From: Ochrobactrum sp. Q0168
GTDB lineage: Bacteria > Pseudomonadota > Alphaproteobacteria > Rhizobiales > Rhizobiaceae
Assembly (NCBI RefSeq): GCF_016427605.1
Contig: NZ_JAELXQ010000002.1
Location: forward strand, 310,001 to 374,000
DNA length: 64,000 nt
Direction: 5' to 3'
Shown: in pieces, positions 26,568-35,617 of the stretch
Layout of the letters: every line of letters begins with the position of its first letter
Position numbering within the stretch: the first letter of the stretch is position 1
The notes under the pieces: generated by a model
Seen by the model: the letters and a program-made list of their open reading frames with translations, nothing else
What the model was told of the DNA's origin: nothing
Databases searched by the model: none
Made by a program: the position numbers and the translations under genes

Positions 26568-26707
26568 CCCTCATCCTGAGGAGGCTCCCTGAGCGAAGCT
26601 CGGGGAGACGTCTCGAAGGATCGAGGGATAGGAAACGCAGTGACTGGCTCCTCACCCTTCGAGACGCCTCCTTCGCAAGCTCAGGAGGCTCCTCAGGATG
26701 AGGGCGG
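26568..26707. repeat. 140-bp dispersed inverted repeat
   Basis: The outer arms CCTCATCCTGAGGAG and CTCCTCAGGATGAGG are perfect inverses. Inner segments GACGTCTCGAAGGATCGAGG and CCTTCGAGACGCCTCCTTCG extend the pairing. This matches a repeat type common between Rhizobiales genes. It separates the convergent lactonase and binding-protein-like genes and may act as a transcription barrier. Confidence 0.75.
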
Positions 26708-26745
26708 AGGGGGAGACAGGTCGGCGTAGCGGTGAATACCAGCGG

Positions 26746-27870
26746 TCAGAAGCTTTCGCGGAACAGCCTGTTCAGATCGGCGATCACCTGTTCTGCCGAT
26801 TCATTGCCCTGAAGCCCCGTGTTGATGCGCTCTGACGCCGCTTCCTGGAACGGCATATAGCCATCGTGGCGCGGGCGCACCCAAGCGCCTTCCAGCGTTG
26901 CGCGCGTATCGCGATAGAAGCCCGAGGTGGCCGCATTCACGCCCTCGTCTTCCCATGCTTCCGCATGGCCGGGCTGGCCGTTGGAGGCGGCATAAAGCCC
27001 CTTCTGCACCGCGCCGCTTGCCACCCAATAGGCAAAATCGATGGCCGCTTGCGGGTACTTCGTAAAGGCAGACACGGCAATGCCGGTGCCGCCCAGAGCC
27101 GAACCTGCAACACCCTTCACGCCTGCCGGAATATCGGCAAAGCGGATCAGACGGTCGCGGAAACCCGGCATGGCATAGTTCACATAGCCATAGATCAAAG
27201 GCGCGCAGGCAATGCCGGAATCGGGCTTTGCCATTTCTTCGAACACCGCGATCGGGTCCATAGCGAAGCATTCCGGCTTCACCAGCGCAGCGATTTCCCG
27301 CAACTGTTCAAAAGCTTTCACGCCGTCTTCAAGGCTGATCAGCTCGCCTTCGGTCGCGCAAGGCGAACCGTTATTGGCCGCCAGCGTGTAGAAAGACATC
27401 AGCGAATGCGGCGAGCGCAATGGCAACAGCACCTTGCCCGCGCGCGCCAGTTCCAGCACGTCGGCCCAGGTGGCGGCAGGCTTTCCCATCAGGTCCGGCC
27501 GCCAGGCCTGAACCTGCGTGGCCGCATCGAGCGGAAACGCCCATTGACGGCCCTGCCAGTTATAGCTCGGGAAGGATTGACCGACCGAACCGTCGGCAAG
27601 CGCTTTCAGCTCGGCTTCGCGGCCCGGCACATCCAGCGGCAGCAGGCAGCCTTCCTTGGTGATCTGCCCGACATGCGGATGATCGATCACGATCATATCG
27701 AAATTACGCGCCAGTTCCTCGACCGGAAAAGTCTCGAAATCCTGCAAGGAGCGCTTTTCCCATTCAATCTCGACGCCTTGGTCGCCCAGCCATTGCTTCG
27801 CACCGGCAACCATCGGATCATAACCGCGCGGATGGCTCCAGGTCATGCCTTTCAGCTTGATCGCACTCAT
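26746..27870 (-). CDS. Solute-binding-protein-fold protein without signal peptide
   Basis: 374 residues beginning MSAIKLKGMTWSHPRGYDPM, with no hydrophobic leader. The body looks like a family 1 extracellular solute-binding protein: FDMIVIDHPHVGQITKEGCL, DAATQVQAWRPDLMGKPAATW, TGIAVSAFTKYPQAAIDFAY and GLQGNESAEQVIADLNRLF. Its start overlaps the CoA-transferase stop by 4 bp (ATGA), so the two are translationally coupled. No permease or ATPase accompanies it. Without a signal it should stay in the cytoplasm, where it might bind a ligand or act with the transferase. A mis-set start is unlikely because the coupling is exact. Confidence 0.8.
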   Translation of the reverse strand: MSAIKLKGMTWSHPRGYDPMVAGAKQWLGDQGVEIEWEKRSLQDFETFPVEELARNFDMIVIDHPHVGQITKEGCLLPLDVPGREAELKALADGSVGQSFPSYNWQGRQWAFPLDAATQVQAWRPDLMGKPAATWADVLELARAGKVLLPLRSPHSLMSFYTLAANNGSPCATEGELISLEDGVKAFEQLREIAALVKPECFAMDPIAVFEEMAKPDSGIACAPLIYGYVNYAMPGFRDRLIRFADIPAGVKGVAGSALGGTGIAVSAFTKYPQAAIDFAYWVASGAVQKGLYAASNGQPGHAEAWEDEGVNAATSGFYRDTRATLEGAWVRPRHDGYMPFQEAASERINTGLQGNESAEQVIADLNRLFRESF

Positions 27871-29024
27871 AGTCCGAATTCCTCACGAATTGCCTTGCTG
27901 TTTTCACCGATGCGGGGCGCTGCTCGCTCTGTCCTGTGGCGTTGGCCGTTGATGCGCAGCGGCGAGCGGGTGGTGGTGATGGAGACATTGTCTTCACGCG
28001 TGACGGTCTGCAGCATGTCGAGAACCGAGAAACCGTCGCTGGCCAGAAGCTCTTCCCAATTGAGAACGCGGGCGCACCAGATATCCGCCGGTTCCAGAAT
28101 GGCGAGCCATTCATCCACCGTCTTCTGGGCGATACGGTCCGCGATCAGGCGCTTGATTTCGTCGCGCTTGGTGAACCAGCTCGACGGATCGTCGGCATAG
28201 GGCGCCAGCGTGTCGGCTTCCAGCAGCGCCGCCAGTTTCGGGATCGGCGTCATGGCGATGGCGAGATAGGCATCCGCCGCCTGATAGACGCCGTAAGGTG
28301 CGGAAAGATAAGCATGTGCGCTGCGGAAATCGGAACGTTTTGGCAAACGGCGTCCGTCATTGAGATGGGTGGTCAGCACTTCGAACTGGAAATCGACCAG
28401 CGCTTCGAGAAGGCTGGTTTCCACATGCGCGCCCTTACCCGAAATGCCGCGCCGCACCAGTGCAGCGAGAGTACCCTGCGCCACGGCAGCGCCCGCCAGC
28501 ATGTCGGCGACAGCCAGACCAAACGGCACCGGCCCCTGCCCTTCGTCGCCATTGAGCCACATCAGGCCCGAACGCGCCTGCGCCAGCAAGTCCTGTCCCG
28601 GACGCTTGACCCACGGACCTTCCTCGCCATAGCCGCTGATGGAGGCATAGACGAGACGCGGATTGATCGCCTTGGCGGATTCATAATCCAGCCCGAGGCG
28701 TTCGATGACGCCGGGACGGAAATTCTGGATCAGAACATCGGCCTTGGTAATGAGCTTCTTCAGCGCTGCGATATCGTCCGGATTTTTCAGATCGAGCGCC
28801 AGGCTGTCCTTGCCGCGATTGATGGCATGGAAAATCGTCGAATCGCCACCGATTTCCGTATCGCTCAGATAAAGCCTGCGCGACAGGTCGCCGCCGTCCG
28901 GGCGCTCGATCTTGATGACCCGCGCTCCGAGGTCCATCAGGCGCAGCGAGCAATAAGGCCCCGACAGAAACTGGCTCATATCCACAACAACGAGCCCGCT
29001 CAGCGGCAGTTCATTTTCCGGCAT
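27867..29024 (-). CDS. Family III (CaiB/BaiF) CoA-transferase
   Basis: 385 residues. Moves CoA between carboxylic acids. Seen: VVVDMSQFLSGPYCSLRLMD, VIKIERPDGGD, FHAINRGKDSLALDLKN, IQNFRPGVIERLG, ASISGYGEEGP, and the catalytic Asp145 in RPGQDLLAQA. Slightly short for the family (about 400) but complete. Substrate unknown. Operon with the signal-less binding-protein-like gene and preceded by an operator-like palindrome related to those of the sugar cluster, which suggests shared control. Confidence 0.9.
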   Translation of the reverse strand: MPENELPLSGLVVVDMSQFLSGPYCSLRLMDLGARVIKIERPDGGDLSRRLYLSDTEIGGDSTIFHAINRGKDSLALDLKNPDDIAALKKLITKADVLIQNFRPGVIERLGLDYESAKAINPRLVYASISGYGEEGPWVKRPGQDLLAQARSGLMWLNGDEGQGPVPFGLAVADMLAGAAVAQGTLAALVRRGISGKGAHVETSLLEALVDFQFEVLTTHLNDGRRLPKRSDFRSAHAYLSAPYGVYQAADAYLAIAMTPIPKLAALLEADTLAPYADDPSSWFTKRDEIKRLIADRIAQKTVDEWLAILEPADIWCARVLNWEELLASDGFSVLDMLQTVTREDNVSITTTRSPLRINGQRHRTERAAPRIGENSKAIREEFGL

Positions 29025-29050
29025 CGGGAAATTCCCTCCTCATGAATTTC

Positions 29051-29077
29051 TTATGTGAATATAGTCTTCACATATGG
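29051..29077. promoter_or_regulatory. Perfect inverted repeat upstream of CoA-transferase gene
   Basis: TATGTGAA (29052-29059), 7-bp spacer, TTCACATA (29067-29074), centred 39 bp before the start codon. Read on the minus strand, 29075-29056 gives ATATGTGAAGACTATATTCA, resembling the site at 24702-24721. Candidate regulator-binding site. Confidence 0.55.
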
Positions 29078-29112
29078 ATTTATAGAAGGCAAGACTGAAA
29101 TTGCCCTAAAAC

Positions 29113-29142
29113 AAAAACGCCGCCCGAAACGGACGGCGTTTT
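29113..29142 (-). terminator. Intrinsic terminator after soxG
   Basis: AAAACGCCGTCCGTTTCGGGCGGCGTTTTT read on the minus strand in pieces: stem ACGCCGTCC / GGGCGGCGT with loop GTTTC, followed by TTTTTG. 33 bp past the soxG stop. Confidence 0.85.
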
Positions 29143-29174
29143 GAGAAGGGAAAGTGAAGGCGTCAGTCGAAGGA

Positions 29175-29729
29175 TCAGATTGCGAGTTCGACTTCGCGGC
29201 TTGCGGTTTCGAGCAGCGTCCAGACGTGATCGGCCAGCGAGTTCCACACTTCGACGCGGTAGTGCTCCGCATCCCATTTCAACAGGATGATCTGCACGCG
29301 GTCGAAGATGGTGCGCGCAGCACCGGGTGCCGCCATCGAAGCCAGATCGAGCGGTGAAGCAGCATTGAGCAGCCATTCGGCCTGCGGGCCGGTGATATCG
29401 ATGCCGGTCTCGCGGTGGCTTACTTCAACCAGCGCATGCGGCTCGGTCTCATAGAGGCTCGCGAAAGCAGAAATGATCTCCGCGGCCTTGCTGTCGTCGG
29501 CCCAGATATACCATTCATCCGGCCCGATGCAGGCGACGGCGATCTCGCCAGTTTTCGCAAGTCCGCCGATTCTGGCGGGGATTGTTGCGCCGAGCGCCTT
29601 TTCCGCCAGCGCCAGTTTTCCCGGATTGAAGCGCAGGACAAAGCGTGCGCCCTCGGCGGCGGGGCGAATATCAAGCCGTCCCGGAATGGCAACCGCGCGG
29701 CTCGCAAAAGGGTTGGTCTGTTGCAGCAT
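29175..29729 (-). CDS. soxG: Sarcosine oxidase gamma subunit
   Basis: 184 residues. Smallest catalytic-complex partner of heterotetrameric sarcosine oxidase, related to the folate-binding GcvT/YgfZ fold. Seen: IAVACIGPDEWYIWAD, LVEVSHRETGIDITGPQAEWLLNAASPLDL and VQIILLKWDAEHYRVEVWNSLADHVW. Last gene of soxBDAG, 10 bp after soxA, followed by a terminator. Confidence 0.92.
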   Translation of the reverse strand: MLQQTNPFASRAVAIPGRLDIRPAAEGARFVLRFNPGKLALAEKALGATIPARIGGLAKTGEIAVACIGPDEWYIWADDSKAAEIISAFASLYETEPHALVEVSHRETGIDITGPQAEWLLNAASPLDLASMAAPGAARTIFDRVQIILLKWDAEHYRVEVWNSLADHVWTLLETASREVELAI

Positions 29730-29739
29730 GATGCGATCC

Positions 29740-32739
29740 TTATCCGTTCAGCTTCTTGCCTTCCGGGTCGTAAAATACGAGCCCGGTGATTTCCGCCTCA
29801 TGCACGCTGCCATCCGGCATCGGCACGTAAATGGTCTCGCCCGTGCGATCCTTGCCACCGGCGATCAGCGCCATGGCAAAGGAGCGGCCAAGCGTCTCGC
29901 TCCAATAGGACGAGGTGACGTGACCGAGCATGGTCATCGGCACGGCCTGTTTCGGATCGGCGACGATCTGCGCGCCTTCCTCCAGAACCAGTTTCGGGAC
30001 TTTCGGCAGCAGGCCAACCAGATGCTTGCGATCCTTCTTCAGCATATCCGGACGCGCCAGCGAACGCTTGCCGACGAAATCGGGCTTCTGCTTGCCGATG
30101 GCCCAGCCGAGCGCGGCATCATCCGGCGTCACCGTGCCATCCGTATCCTGACCGACAATGATATAACCTTTCTCGGCGCGCAGCACGTGCATGGTCTCGG
30201 TGCCATAAGGCGTGATGTCGTATTTCTGGCCCGCTTCATAAAGCGCCTTCCACAGCGCCAGACCGTAACGCGACGGGACATTGATTTCGAAGCCCAGTTC
30301 GCCGGTAAAGCTCATGCGGAACAGACGAGCCGGTACGCCGAGGAATGTGCATTCCGCGACCGACATATGCGGGAAGGCCTCGTCGGAAATATCCACGCCC
30401 TCGACCATCGGCTCGATCAGCCTGCGCGCATTCGGTCCGTTCAGCGCCACCACGGCCCATTGTTCGGTCGTGGACGTTAGCGATACTTTCAGGTCCGGCC
30501 ATTCCGTCTGGAGATAATCCTCCATCATGTTGAGAACGCGCGGCGCACCGCCGGTCGTGGTCGTGACATGGAAACGGTCCTGCGACAGCCTGCCGACCAC
30601 ACCATCGTCACGGATAAAGCCGTCTTCACCGAGCAGCAGACCGTAACGGCAGCGCCCGACACCGAGCTTCGTCCATGGGTTGGTGTACATGCGGTTCATG
30701 AATTCCGCCGCATCCGGACCGACCACTTCGATCTTGCCCAGCGTCGACGCATCGAACATGCCGAGGCTGGTGCGCACGGCCTTGCACTCACGCGCAACAG
30801 CCTTGTGCATGTCTTCGCCCGCCTTCGGGAAATACCATGCGCGACGCCACAGCGAGACCGGCTCGAAAGCAGCGCCCTGTTCTTCCGCCCAAGGGTCAAT
30901 CGGCGTCTTGCGGGTGACGTCGAACAGCTTGCCCCGATTATAACCGCAGAAAGCGCCGAAGGTCGTCGGCGTATAGGGCGGGCGGAAGGTCGTGAGACCG
31001 ACCTGCGGCGCAGGACGGTCAAGCGCGTCGGATGCAACCGCAAGACCGTTGATATTCGAGGTCTTGCCCTGATCGGTCGCCATGCCGTTGGTGGTGTAGC
31101 GCTTGATATGCTCAATGGAGCGGAAGCCCTCGCGCACAGCCAGACGAATATCCTTGGCCGTCACGTCATTCTGGAAATCGATGAAGGCCTTCGCCTTGCC
31201 GGGATCGCGATCCGTCGGCAATTCGCGGCAACTAACGCCCGCGCAGATGAAGTCGCCCGCGACCGCATATTCGGCAGCCCTGGCCTTGTATCCGGCATCG
31301 CTTGCAGCGGCAGCACCGCAGGCGGCACCTTCACGCAAGGCGGCCTGAAGATCGAAATTGCCGTTACCGGCACCGGCGCAACGGCTTTCTTCCGTGCGTT
31401 CGCCCGGCAGATAGATCTGGCGTTCCTCATCCCAGATGAGCGAACCCTTGGTGTGCGAGAACAGGTGCACGCTCGGGTTCCAGCCGCCGGACATCAGCAC
31501 CACGTCGCAAGCAATGGTGCGCGCCGCACCGACCGAACCGTTTTTGACCGGATTGGCACGAACGGAGGAAACACGATGACGGCCCGCCGTATCGCTGACG
31601 GTCCAGCCGGTCAGCGTCTCGATGCCGAGCATCTTGGCACGATTCACCAGACTGTCGGCGACCTGCTCGCGCACATCGATGATGGCCGGAACCTTGACAC
31701 CTGCAACCGCGAGATCGAAGGCCGTAAGCCAGGCGGAATCATGCGACGTGACGACAACAGCCTTTTCGCCGACCTTGACACCGTAGCGATTGAGATAGGT
31801 GCGTGCGGCACCGGCCAGCATCACGCCCGGACGGTCATTGCCCGCAAAGACCAGCGGCTTTTCGATTGAGCCCTGCGCCAGAACGACCTGCTTGGCACGC
31901 ACCCGCCACATGCGCTCACGCGGGGCATTGGCGGCGGGCTTGGCCTGATGGTCGGTCAGGCGCTGGCAAAGGCCGACCATGTTCTGATGATAATAGCCAA
32001 TCGCCGTGGTGCGCGGCAAAAGCGTGACATTCGGCAGCGAACCAAGCGTCGCCAGCGTTTCGTTCAGCCAGTCCCAGCTGGTGCGGCCATTGATGACCGG
32101 CTCCGGCTCGGACAGAAGCGAGCCGCCCATTTCCGCCTGTTCGTCGCAGAGGAAAACTTTCGCGCCGCTCTTGGCGGCTTCAAGGGCTGCGGCAAGACCG
32201 GCAGGCCCCGCCCCCACCACCAGCACGTCGCAATAGGCATAGCGGCTGGCGTAGCTGTCGGGATCGGCCTCGGATGGCGATTTGCCGAGACCGGCAGCGC
32301 CCCGGATGAAAGGCTCATAGACCTTGTTCCAGAAGCTCTTCGGCCACATGAAGGTCTTATAGTAGAAGCCTGCAGAGAAGAACATGTAGAAGGCATCGTT
32401 GACCGCGCCGACATCATGCTTGAGCGATGGCCAGTGGTTCTGGCTTTCCGCCTTCAGCCCGTCATAAAGCTCCAGCACCGTGGCGCGGGTATTCGGCTCG
32501 TAACGCCCCTCACCGCGTGAAACGCCCATCAGCGCATTCGGCTCTTCGGACCCGGCGGAAAGAATGCCGCGCGGAGGGTGATATTTGAACGAACGGCCCG
32601 CCAGATGCTCGCCATTGGCGAGAAGCGCCGACGCAAGCGTATCGCCCTCAAAACCGCCATAGGTCTTGCCGTTGAAGGAAAAGCGTACCGGCTTGGCCTT
32701 GTTGATGCGGCCTTTATTATTCAAACGCATGTCGGTCAT
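29740..32739 (-). CDS. soxA: Sarcosine oxidase alpha subunit
   Basis: 999 residues, the family length. Oxidises sarcosine (N-methylglycine) to glycine in the heterotetramer, passing the methyl group to tetrahydrofolate as 5,10-methylene-THF with H2O2 release. Seen: an N-terminal 2Fe-2S-like ferredoxin-fold domain without cysteines (VRFSFNGKTYGGFEGDTLAS), a NAD-binding Rossmann domain (DVLVVGAGPAGLAAALEAAK, about 170-190), and a C-terminal aminomethyltransferase (GcvT-like) folate domain from about 600 (FRMSFTGELGFEINVPSRYG). Its ATG overlaps the soxD stop by 1 bp. Confidence 0.97.
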   Translation of the reverse strand: MTDMRLNNKGRINKAKPVRFSFNGKTYGGFEGDTLASALLANGEHLAGRSFKYHPPRGILSAGSEEPNALMGVSRGEGRYEPNTRATVLELYDGLKAESQNHWPSLKHDVGAVNDAFYMFFSAGFYYKTFMWPKSFWNKVYEPFIRGAAGLGKSPSEADPDSYASRYAYCDVLVVGAGPAGLAAALEAAKSGAKVFLCDEQAEMGGSLLSEPEPVINGRTSWDWLNETLATLGSLPNVTLLPRTTAIGYYHQNMVGLCQRLTDHQAKPAANAPRERMWRVRAKQVVLAQGSIEKPLVFAGNDRPGVMLAGAARTYLNRYGVKVGEKAVVVTSHDSAWLTAFDLAVAGVKVPAIIDVREQVADSLVNRAKMLGIETLTGWTVSDTAGRHRVSSVRANPVKNGSVGAARTIACDVVLMSGGWNPSVHLFSHTKGSLIWDEERQIYLPGERTEESRCAGAGNGNFDLQAALREGAACGAAAASDAGYKARAAEYAVAGDFICAGVSCRELPTDRDPGKAKAFIDFQNDVTAKDIRLAVREGFRSIEHIKRYTTNGMATDQGKTSNINGLAVASDALDRPAPQVGLTTFRPPYTPTTFGAFCGYNRGKLFDVTRKTPIDPWAEEQGAAFEPVSLWRRAWYFPKAGEDMHKAVARECKAVRTSLGMFDASTLGKIEVVGPDAAEFMNRMYTNPWTKLGVGRCRYGLLLGEDGFIRDDGVVGRLSQDRFHVTTTTGGAPRVLNMMEDYLQTEWPDLKVSLTSTTEQWAVVALNGPNARRLIEPMVEGVDISDEAFPHMSVAECTFLGVPARLFRMSFTGELGFEINVPSRYGLALWKALYEAGQKYDITPYGTETMHVLRAEKGYIIVGQDTDGTVTPDDAALGWAIGKQKPDFVGKRSLARPDMLKKDRKHLVGLLPKVPKLVLEEGAQIVADPKQAVPMTMLGHVTSSYWSETLGRSFAMALIAGGKDRTGETIYVPMPDGSVHEAEITGLVFYDPEGKKLNG

Positions 32740-33044
32740 TATTTCGTCTCCGCAGCGGGAGTTTCTGCCAGGACAGGACGCGGCTCACCGGCCTTGTAGG
32801 TCGTGACGAATTTGTCGCTCACCGTGTCGCGCACCGCATTGAAGAAGCGGCCGCAGCCATTGATGTGCCGCCAGCGCTCAAAATGCGTCCCACGCGGGTT
32901 CGAGCGGATGAACAGGAAATCGCGCCATTCATCGTCGGAATAGGTCGAAGGATCGGCAGGACGCGCAATATGCGCTTCGCCCGCATAGGCGAATTCAAGT
33001 TCCGGGCGTTCCATTTCGCAATAAGGGCAACGGATCAAAAGCAT
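32739..33044 (-). CDS. soxD: Sarcosine oxidase delta subunit
   Basis: 101 residues. Zinc-binding small subunit of the heterotetramer. Metal ligands appear as CPYCEMERPELEF at the N-terminus and HINGCGRFFNAVRDT near residue 70. Between soxB and soxA in the standard order. Confidence 0.95.
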   Translation of the reverse strand: MLLIRCPYCEMERPELEFAYAGEAHIARPADPSTYSDDEWRDFLFIRSNPRGTHFERWRHINGCGRFFNAVRDTVSDKFVTTYKAGEPRPVLAETPAAETK

Positions 33045-33059
33045 GGTGTTTCTCTTGTT

Positions 33060-33108
33060 TTCAACGCATTTCCGGATGGAAAACCGGTTTCCACTTTTCC
33101 TGGAATTG
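33060..33108. repeat. Short palindromic repeat inside sox operon
   Basis: CAACGCATTTCCGGATGGAA followed by AACCGGTTTCCACTTTTCCTGGAATTGCTT. Dispersed Rhizobiales-type element in the 66-bp gap between soxB and soxD. Confidence 0.65.
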
Positions 33109-33110
33109 CT

Positions 33111-34364
33111 TTAGTGAGCCACGGCGGCAGCTGCCGCTTCGTCGATCAGGCGACCCGTCTTGAAACGGTCGAGCGTGAACGGCGCGTTGATCCAGTGCGG
33201 CTCGTCGCGGGCGATGGTGTGGGCAAAGACATGCGCCGAACCCGGCGTTGCCTTGAAGCCGCCCGTGCCCCAGCCACAATTGACATAGAGACCCGGAACC
33301 GGCGTCTTGCCGATGATCGGCGAGCGATCCGGGGTAACGTCGACGATGCCGCCCCATTTGCGCAGCATGCGCATCCGGGTGAAAATCGGGAAGATTTCGC
33401 AGATCGCAGCCAGCGTATGCTCGATCAGCGGCAGGCCGCCGCGCTGGCTGTAGGAGGTGTACTGGTCCGTACCGGAACCGATCACCAGCTCGCCCTTGTC
33501 GGACTGGCTGATATAGGCATGGACGGTGTTGGACATGACCACGCAGGGGAAGATCGGCTTGACCGGCTCGGACACCAGCGCCTGCAGCGGGAAGCTTTCA
33601 AGCGGCATGCGTACGCCAGCCGTATCCATGACGACCGAGGTGTTGCCAGCCGTCGAAACGGCAACCTTCTTGGCCTTGATGAAGCCGCGCGCGGTTTCTA
33701 CGCCGGTCACACGGCCCGAAGCATCGCGGCGGATCGACAGAACCGGGCAATTCTGGATGATATCCACACCGCGCTGTGTCGCGCCGCGCGCATAGCCCCA
33801 GGCCACCGCATCATGACGGGCCACGCCGCCGCGCCGCTGCAAGGTTGCGCCGACCACCGGATAGCGCGCATTGGGCGAAATATCGAGCGGCGGGCAGTAT
33901 TCCTTGGCTTCTTCTTTCGACAGCCATTCATTGTCGATGCCATTGAGGCGGTTGGCATGGATATGGCGCTTGAAGCTCTGCACGTCATGCACCGTATGCG
34001 CCAGCATCATGACGCCGCGCTGCGAGAACATGACATTGTAATTGAGGTCCTGGCTCAGACCTTCCCACAGCTTCACCGCATGTTCGTAGAGATGCGCGCT
34101 CTCGTCATAAAGATAGTTGGAGCGAATGATGGTGGTGTTGCGCCCCGTATTGCCGCCGCCGAGCCAGCCTTTTTCAATCACGGCGACATTGGTGATGCCG
34201 TGTTCCTTGGCCAGATAATAGGCCGCGCCCAGACCGTGCCCACCCGCGCCGACGATGATGACATCATATTCGGCCTTGGGTTCGGCATTGGGCCATTGCG
34301 GGTCCCAGTTCTTGTTTCCGGAAAGCGCGTTTTTGATAATAGAAGCTGCAGAAAAGCGGGACAT
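33111..34364 (-). CDS. soxB: Sarcosine oxidase beta subunit
   Basis: 417 residues from [23 protein letters not shown]-dependent catalytic subunit. Seen: [20 protein letters not shown] dinucleotide site at about 33-52, the [17 protein letters not shown] segment carrying the His expected to bind FMN covalently, and the [20 protein letters not shown] flavin signature near the C-terminus. The 14 codons upstream of the chosen Met are unlike the family. First gene of the operon. Confidence 0.96.
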   Translation of the reverse strand: MSRFSAASIIKNALSGNKNWDPQWPNAEPKAEYDVIIVGAGGHGLGAAYYLAKEHGITNVAVIEKGWLGGGNTGRNTTIIRSNYLYDESAHLYEHAVKLWEGLSQDLNYNVMFSQRGVMMLAHTVHDVQSFKRHIHANRLNGIDNEWLSKEEAKEYCPPLDISPNARYPVVGATLQRRGGVARHDAVAWGYARGATQRGVDIIQNCPVLSIRRDASGRVTGVETARGFIKAKKVAVSTAGNTSVVMDTAGVRMPLESFPLQALVSEPVKPIFPCVVMSNTVHAYISQSDKGELVIGSGTDQYTSYSQRGGLPLIEHTLAAICEIFPIFTRMRMLRKWGGIVDVTPDRSPIIGKTPVPGLYVNCGWGTGGFKATPGSAHVFAHTIARDEPHWINAPFTLDRFKTGRLIDEAAAAAVAH

Positions 34365-34565
34365 GAACAACCACCAGTTTCGCGACCGCATGCACCCTGA
34401 CGGCACATGCGAAGCCTTTGATGATATTTCTATTGTGTCCTGTGAAAACCCGACAGCAGGCTTGCGTCAAAAGACGCCATAAATACGACATGCGCACCAT
34501 TTCGCGACATGACGAATCTGGATGACACCGGGCCAAATCTCCGCCCGATCTGGCCATCGCCAGCC

Positions 34566-34589
34566 CTCCTGACAGAGAGCTGTCAGGAG
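34566..34589. promoter_or_regulatory. Perfect 10-bp palindrome between sox and osmoprotectant operons
   Basis: CTCCTGACAG-AGAG-CTGTCAGGAG, in the 305-bp divergent region. A possible -10 (TATAGT) lies downstream near 34625, before the importer gene. Candidate operator controlling one or both operons; it lacks a T-tract, so it is not a terminator. Confidence 0.45.
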
Positions 34590-34669
34590 CCGTTTCCACC
34601 CAAGGTTTCCTTTTCGCGGTCGCGCTATAGTTTATCCCGAACACAATTCAGCAATATGGGACGAGAAAA

Positions 34670-35599
34670 ATGTCATACCGAGGTCTTCTGAAGGGCGCAG
34701 CCGTCGCAGTCACCCTGATTACAGGCGCGACGGGACTCTCCAGTCCGGCGCAATCACAGGTTGTCGTTTCTTCCAAGATCGATACGGAAGGCGGCGTGCT
34801 GGGTAACATTATTCTTGCCGTCCTCAACGCCAACGGCATTCCGACGACCGACCGCATCCAGCTCGGCGCGACGCCGGTGGTGCGCAAGGCGATCGTGGCC
34901 GGTGAGATCGATATTTATCCGGAATATACCGGCAATGCGGCCTTTTTCTTCAACAAGGCGGATGATCCGCTCTGGAAAGACCCGGCCAAGGCCTTCGAAA
35001 CCGCTAAGAAGCTCGATTACGACACCAACAAGATTGTCTGGCTGTCGCCTTCACCCGCCAACAATACCTGGGGCATTGCGCTGCGCAAGGATGTTGCGGA
35101 CGAGAACAAGCTCGCGAGCCTCAGCGATTTCGGCAAATATGCGTCCGGCGGCGGCAAGGTCATTCTGGCCGCCTCGTCGGAATTCGTGAATTCGGCAGCC
35201 GCCCTGCCCGCTTTCCAGACCGCTTATGGCTTCACGCTGAAGCAGGACCAATTGATCACGCTGTCTGGCGGCGACACGGCTGCGACCATTGCCGCCGCCG
35301 CCAACCAGACCAATGGCGCGAACGCAGCAATGGTCTATGGCACCGATGGCGGCATCGCGCCATCCGGGCTTGTGGTGCTTGAAGACGACAAGCATGTGCA
35401 GCCTGTCTACCAGCCCGCCCCGATCATCCGCGAGGACGTGCTGAAAAAGAACCCGAAGATCGAAGAACTGTTGAAGCCGGTTTTCGCAAAGCTCGATCTG
35501 ACCACGCTGCAGGAACTGAACGGTCGCGTGCAGCTTGGCGGTGAACCGGCCAAGGCGGTCGCCGAGGACTTCCTGAAGAAAAACGGCTTTCTGAAATAG
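34670..35599 (+). CDS. Osmoprotectant ABC transporter substrate-binding protein (OsmF/YehZ type)
   Basis: 309 residues with signal peptide MSYRGLLKGAAVAVTLITGA and cleavage near SPAQSQVV. Mature part follows the OpuAC/OsmF pattern: VVSSKIDTEGGVLGNIILAV, GEIDIYPEYTGNAAFFFNK and GRVQLGGEPAKAVAEDFLKK. Family members bind glycine betaine, choline or related quaternary ammonium compounds, often with low affinity in the YehZ group. First of four importer genes. Confidence 0.9.
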   Translation: MSYRGLLKGAAVAVTLITGATGLSSPAQSQVVVSSKIDTEGGVLGNIILAVLNANGIPTTDRIQLGATPVVRKAIVAGEIDIYPEYTGNAAFFFNKADDPLWKDPAKAFETAKKLDYDTNKIVWLSPSPANNTWGIALRKDVADENKLASLSDFGKYASGGGKVILAASSEFVNSAAALPAFQTAYGFTLKQDQLITLSGGDTAATIAAAANQTNGANAAMVYGTDGGIAPSGLVVLEDDKHVQPVYQPAPIIREDVLKKNPKIEELLKPVFAKLDLTTLQELNGRVQLGGEPAKAVAEDFLKKNGFLK

Positions 35600-35617
35600 G
35601 CGGATAAAGGCGACCCG

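Noticed and set aside
30568..31869. 433-codon plus-strand open frame opposite soxA
   Set aside because: soxA is intact on the other strand with recognisable domains; this frame has none.
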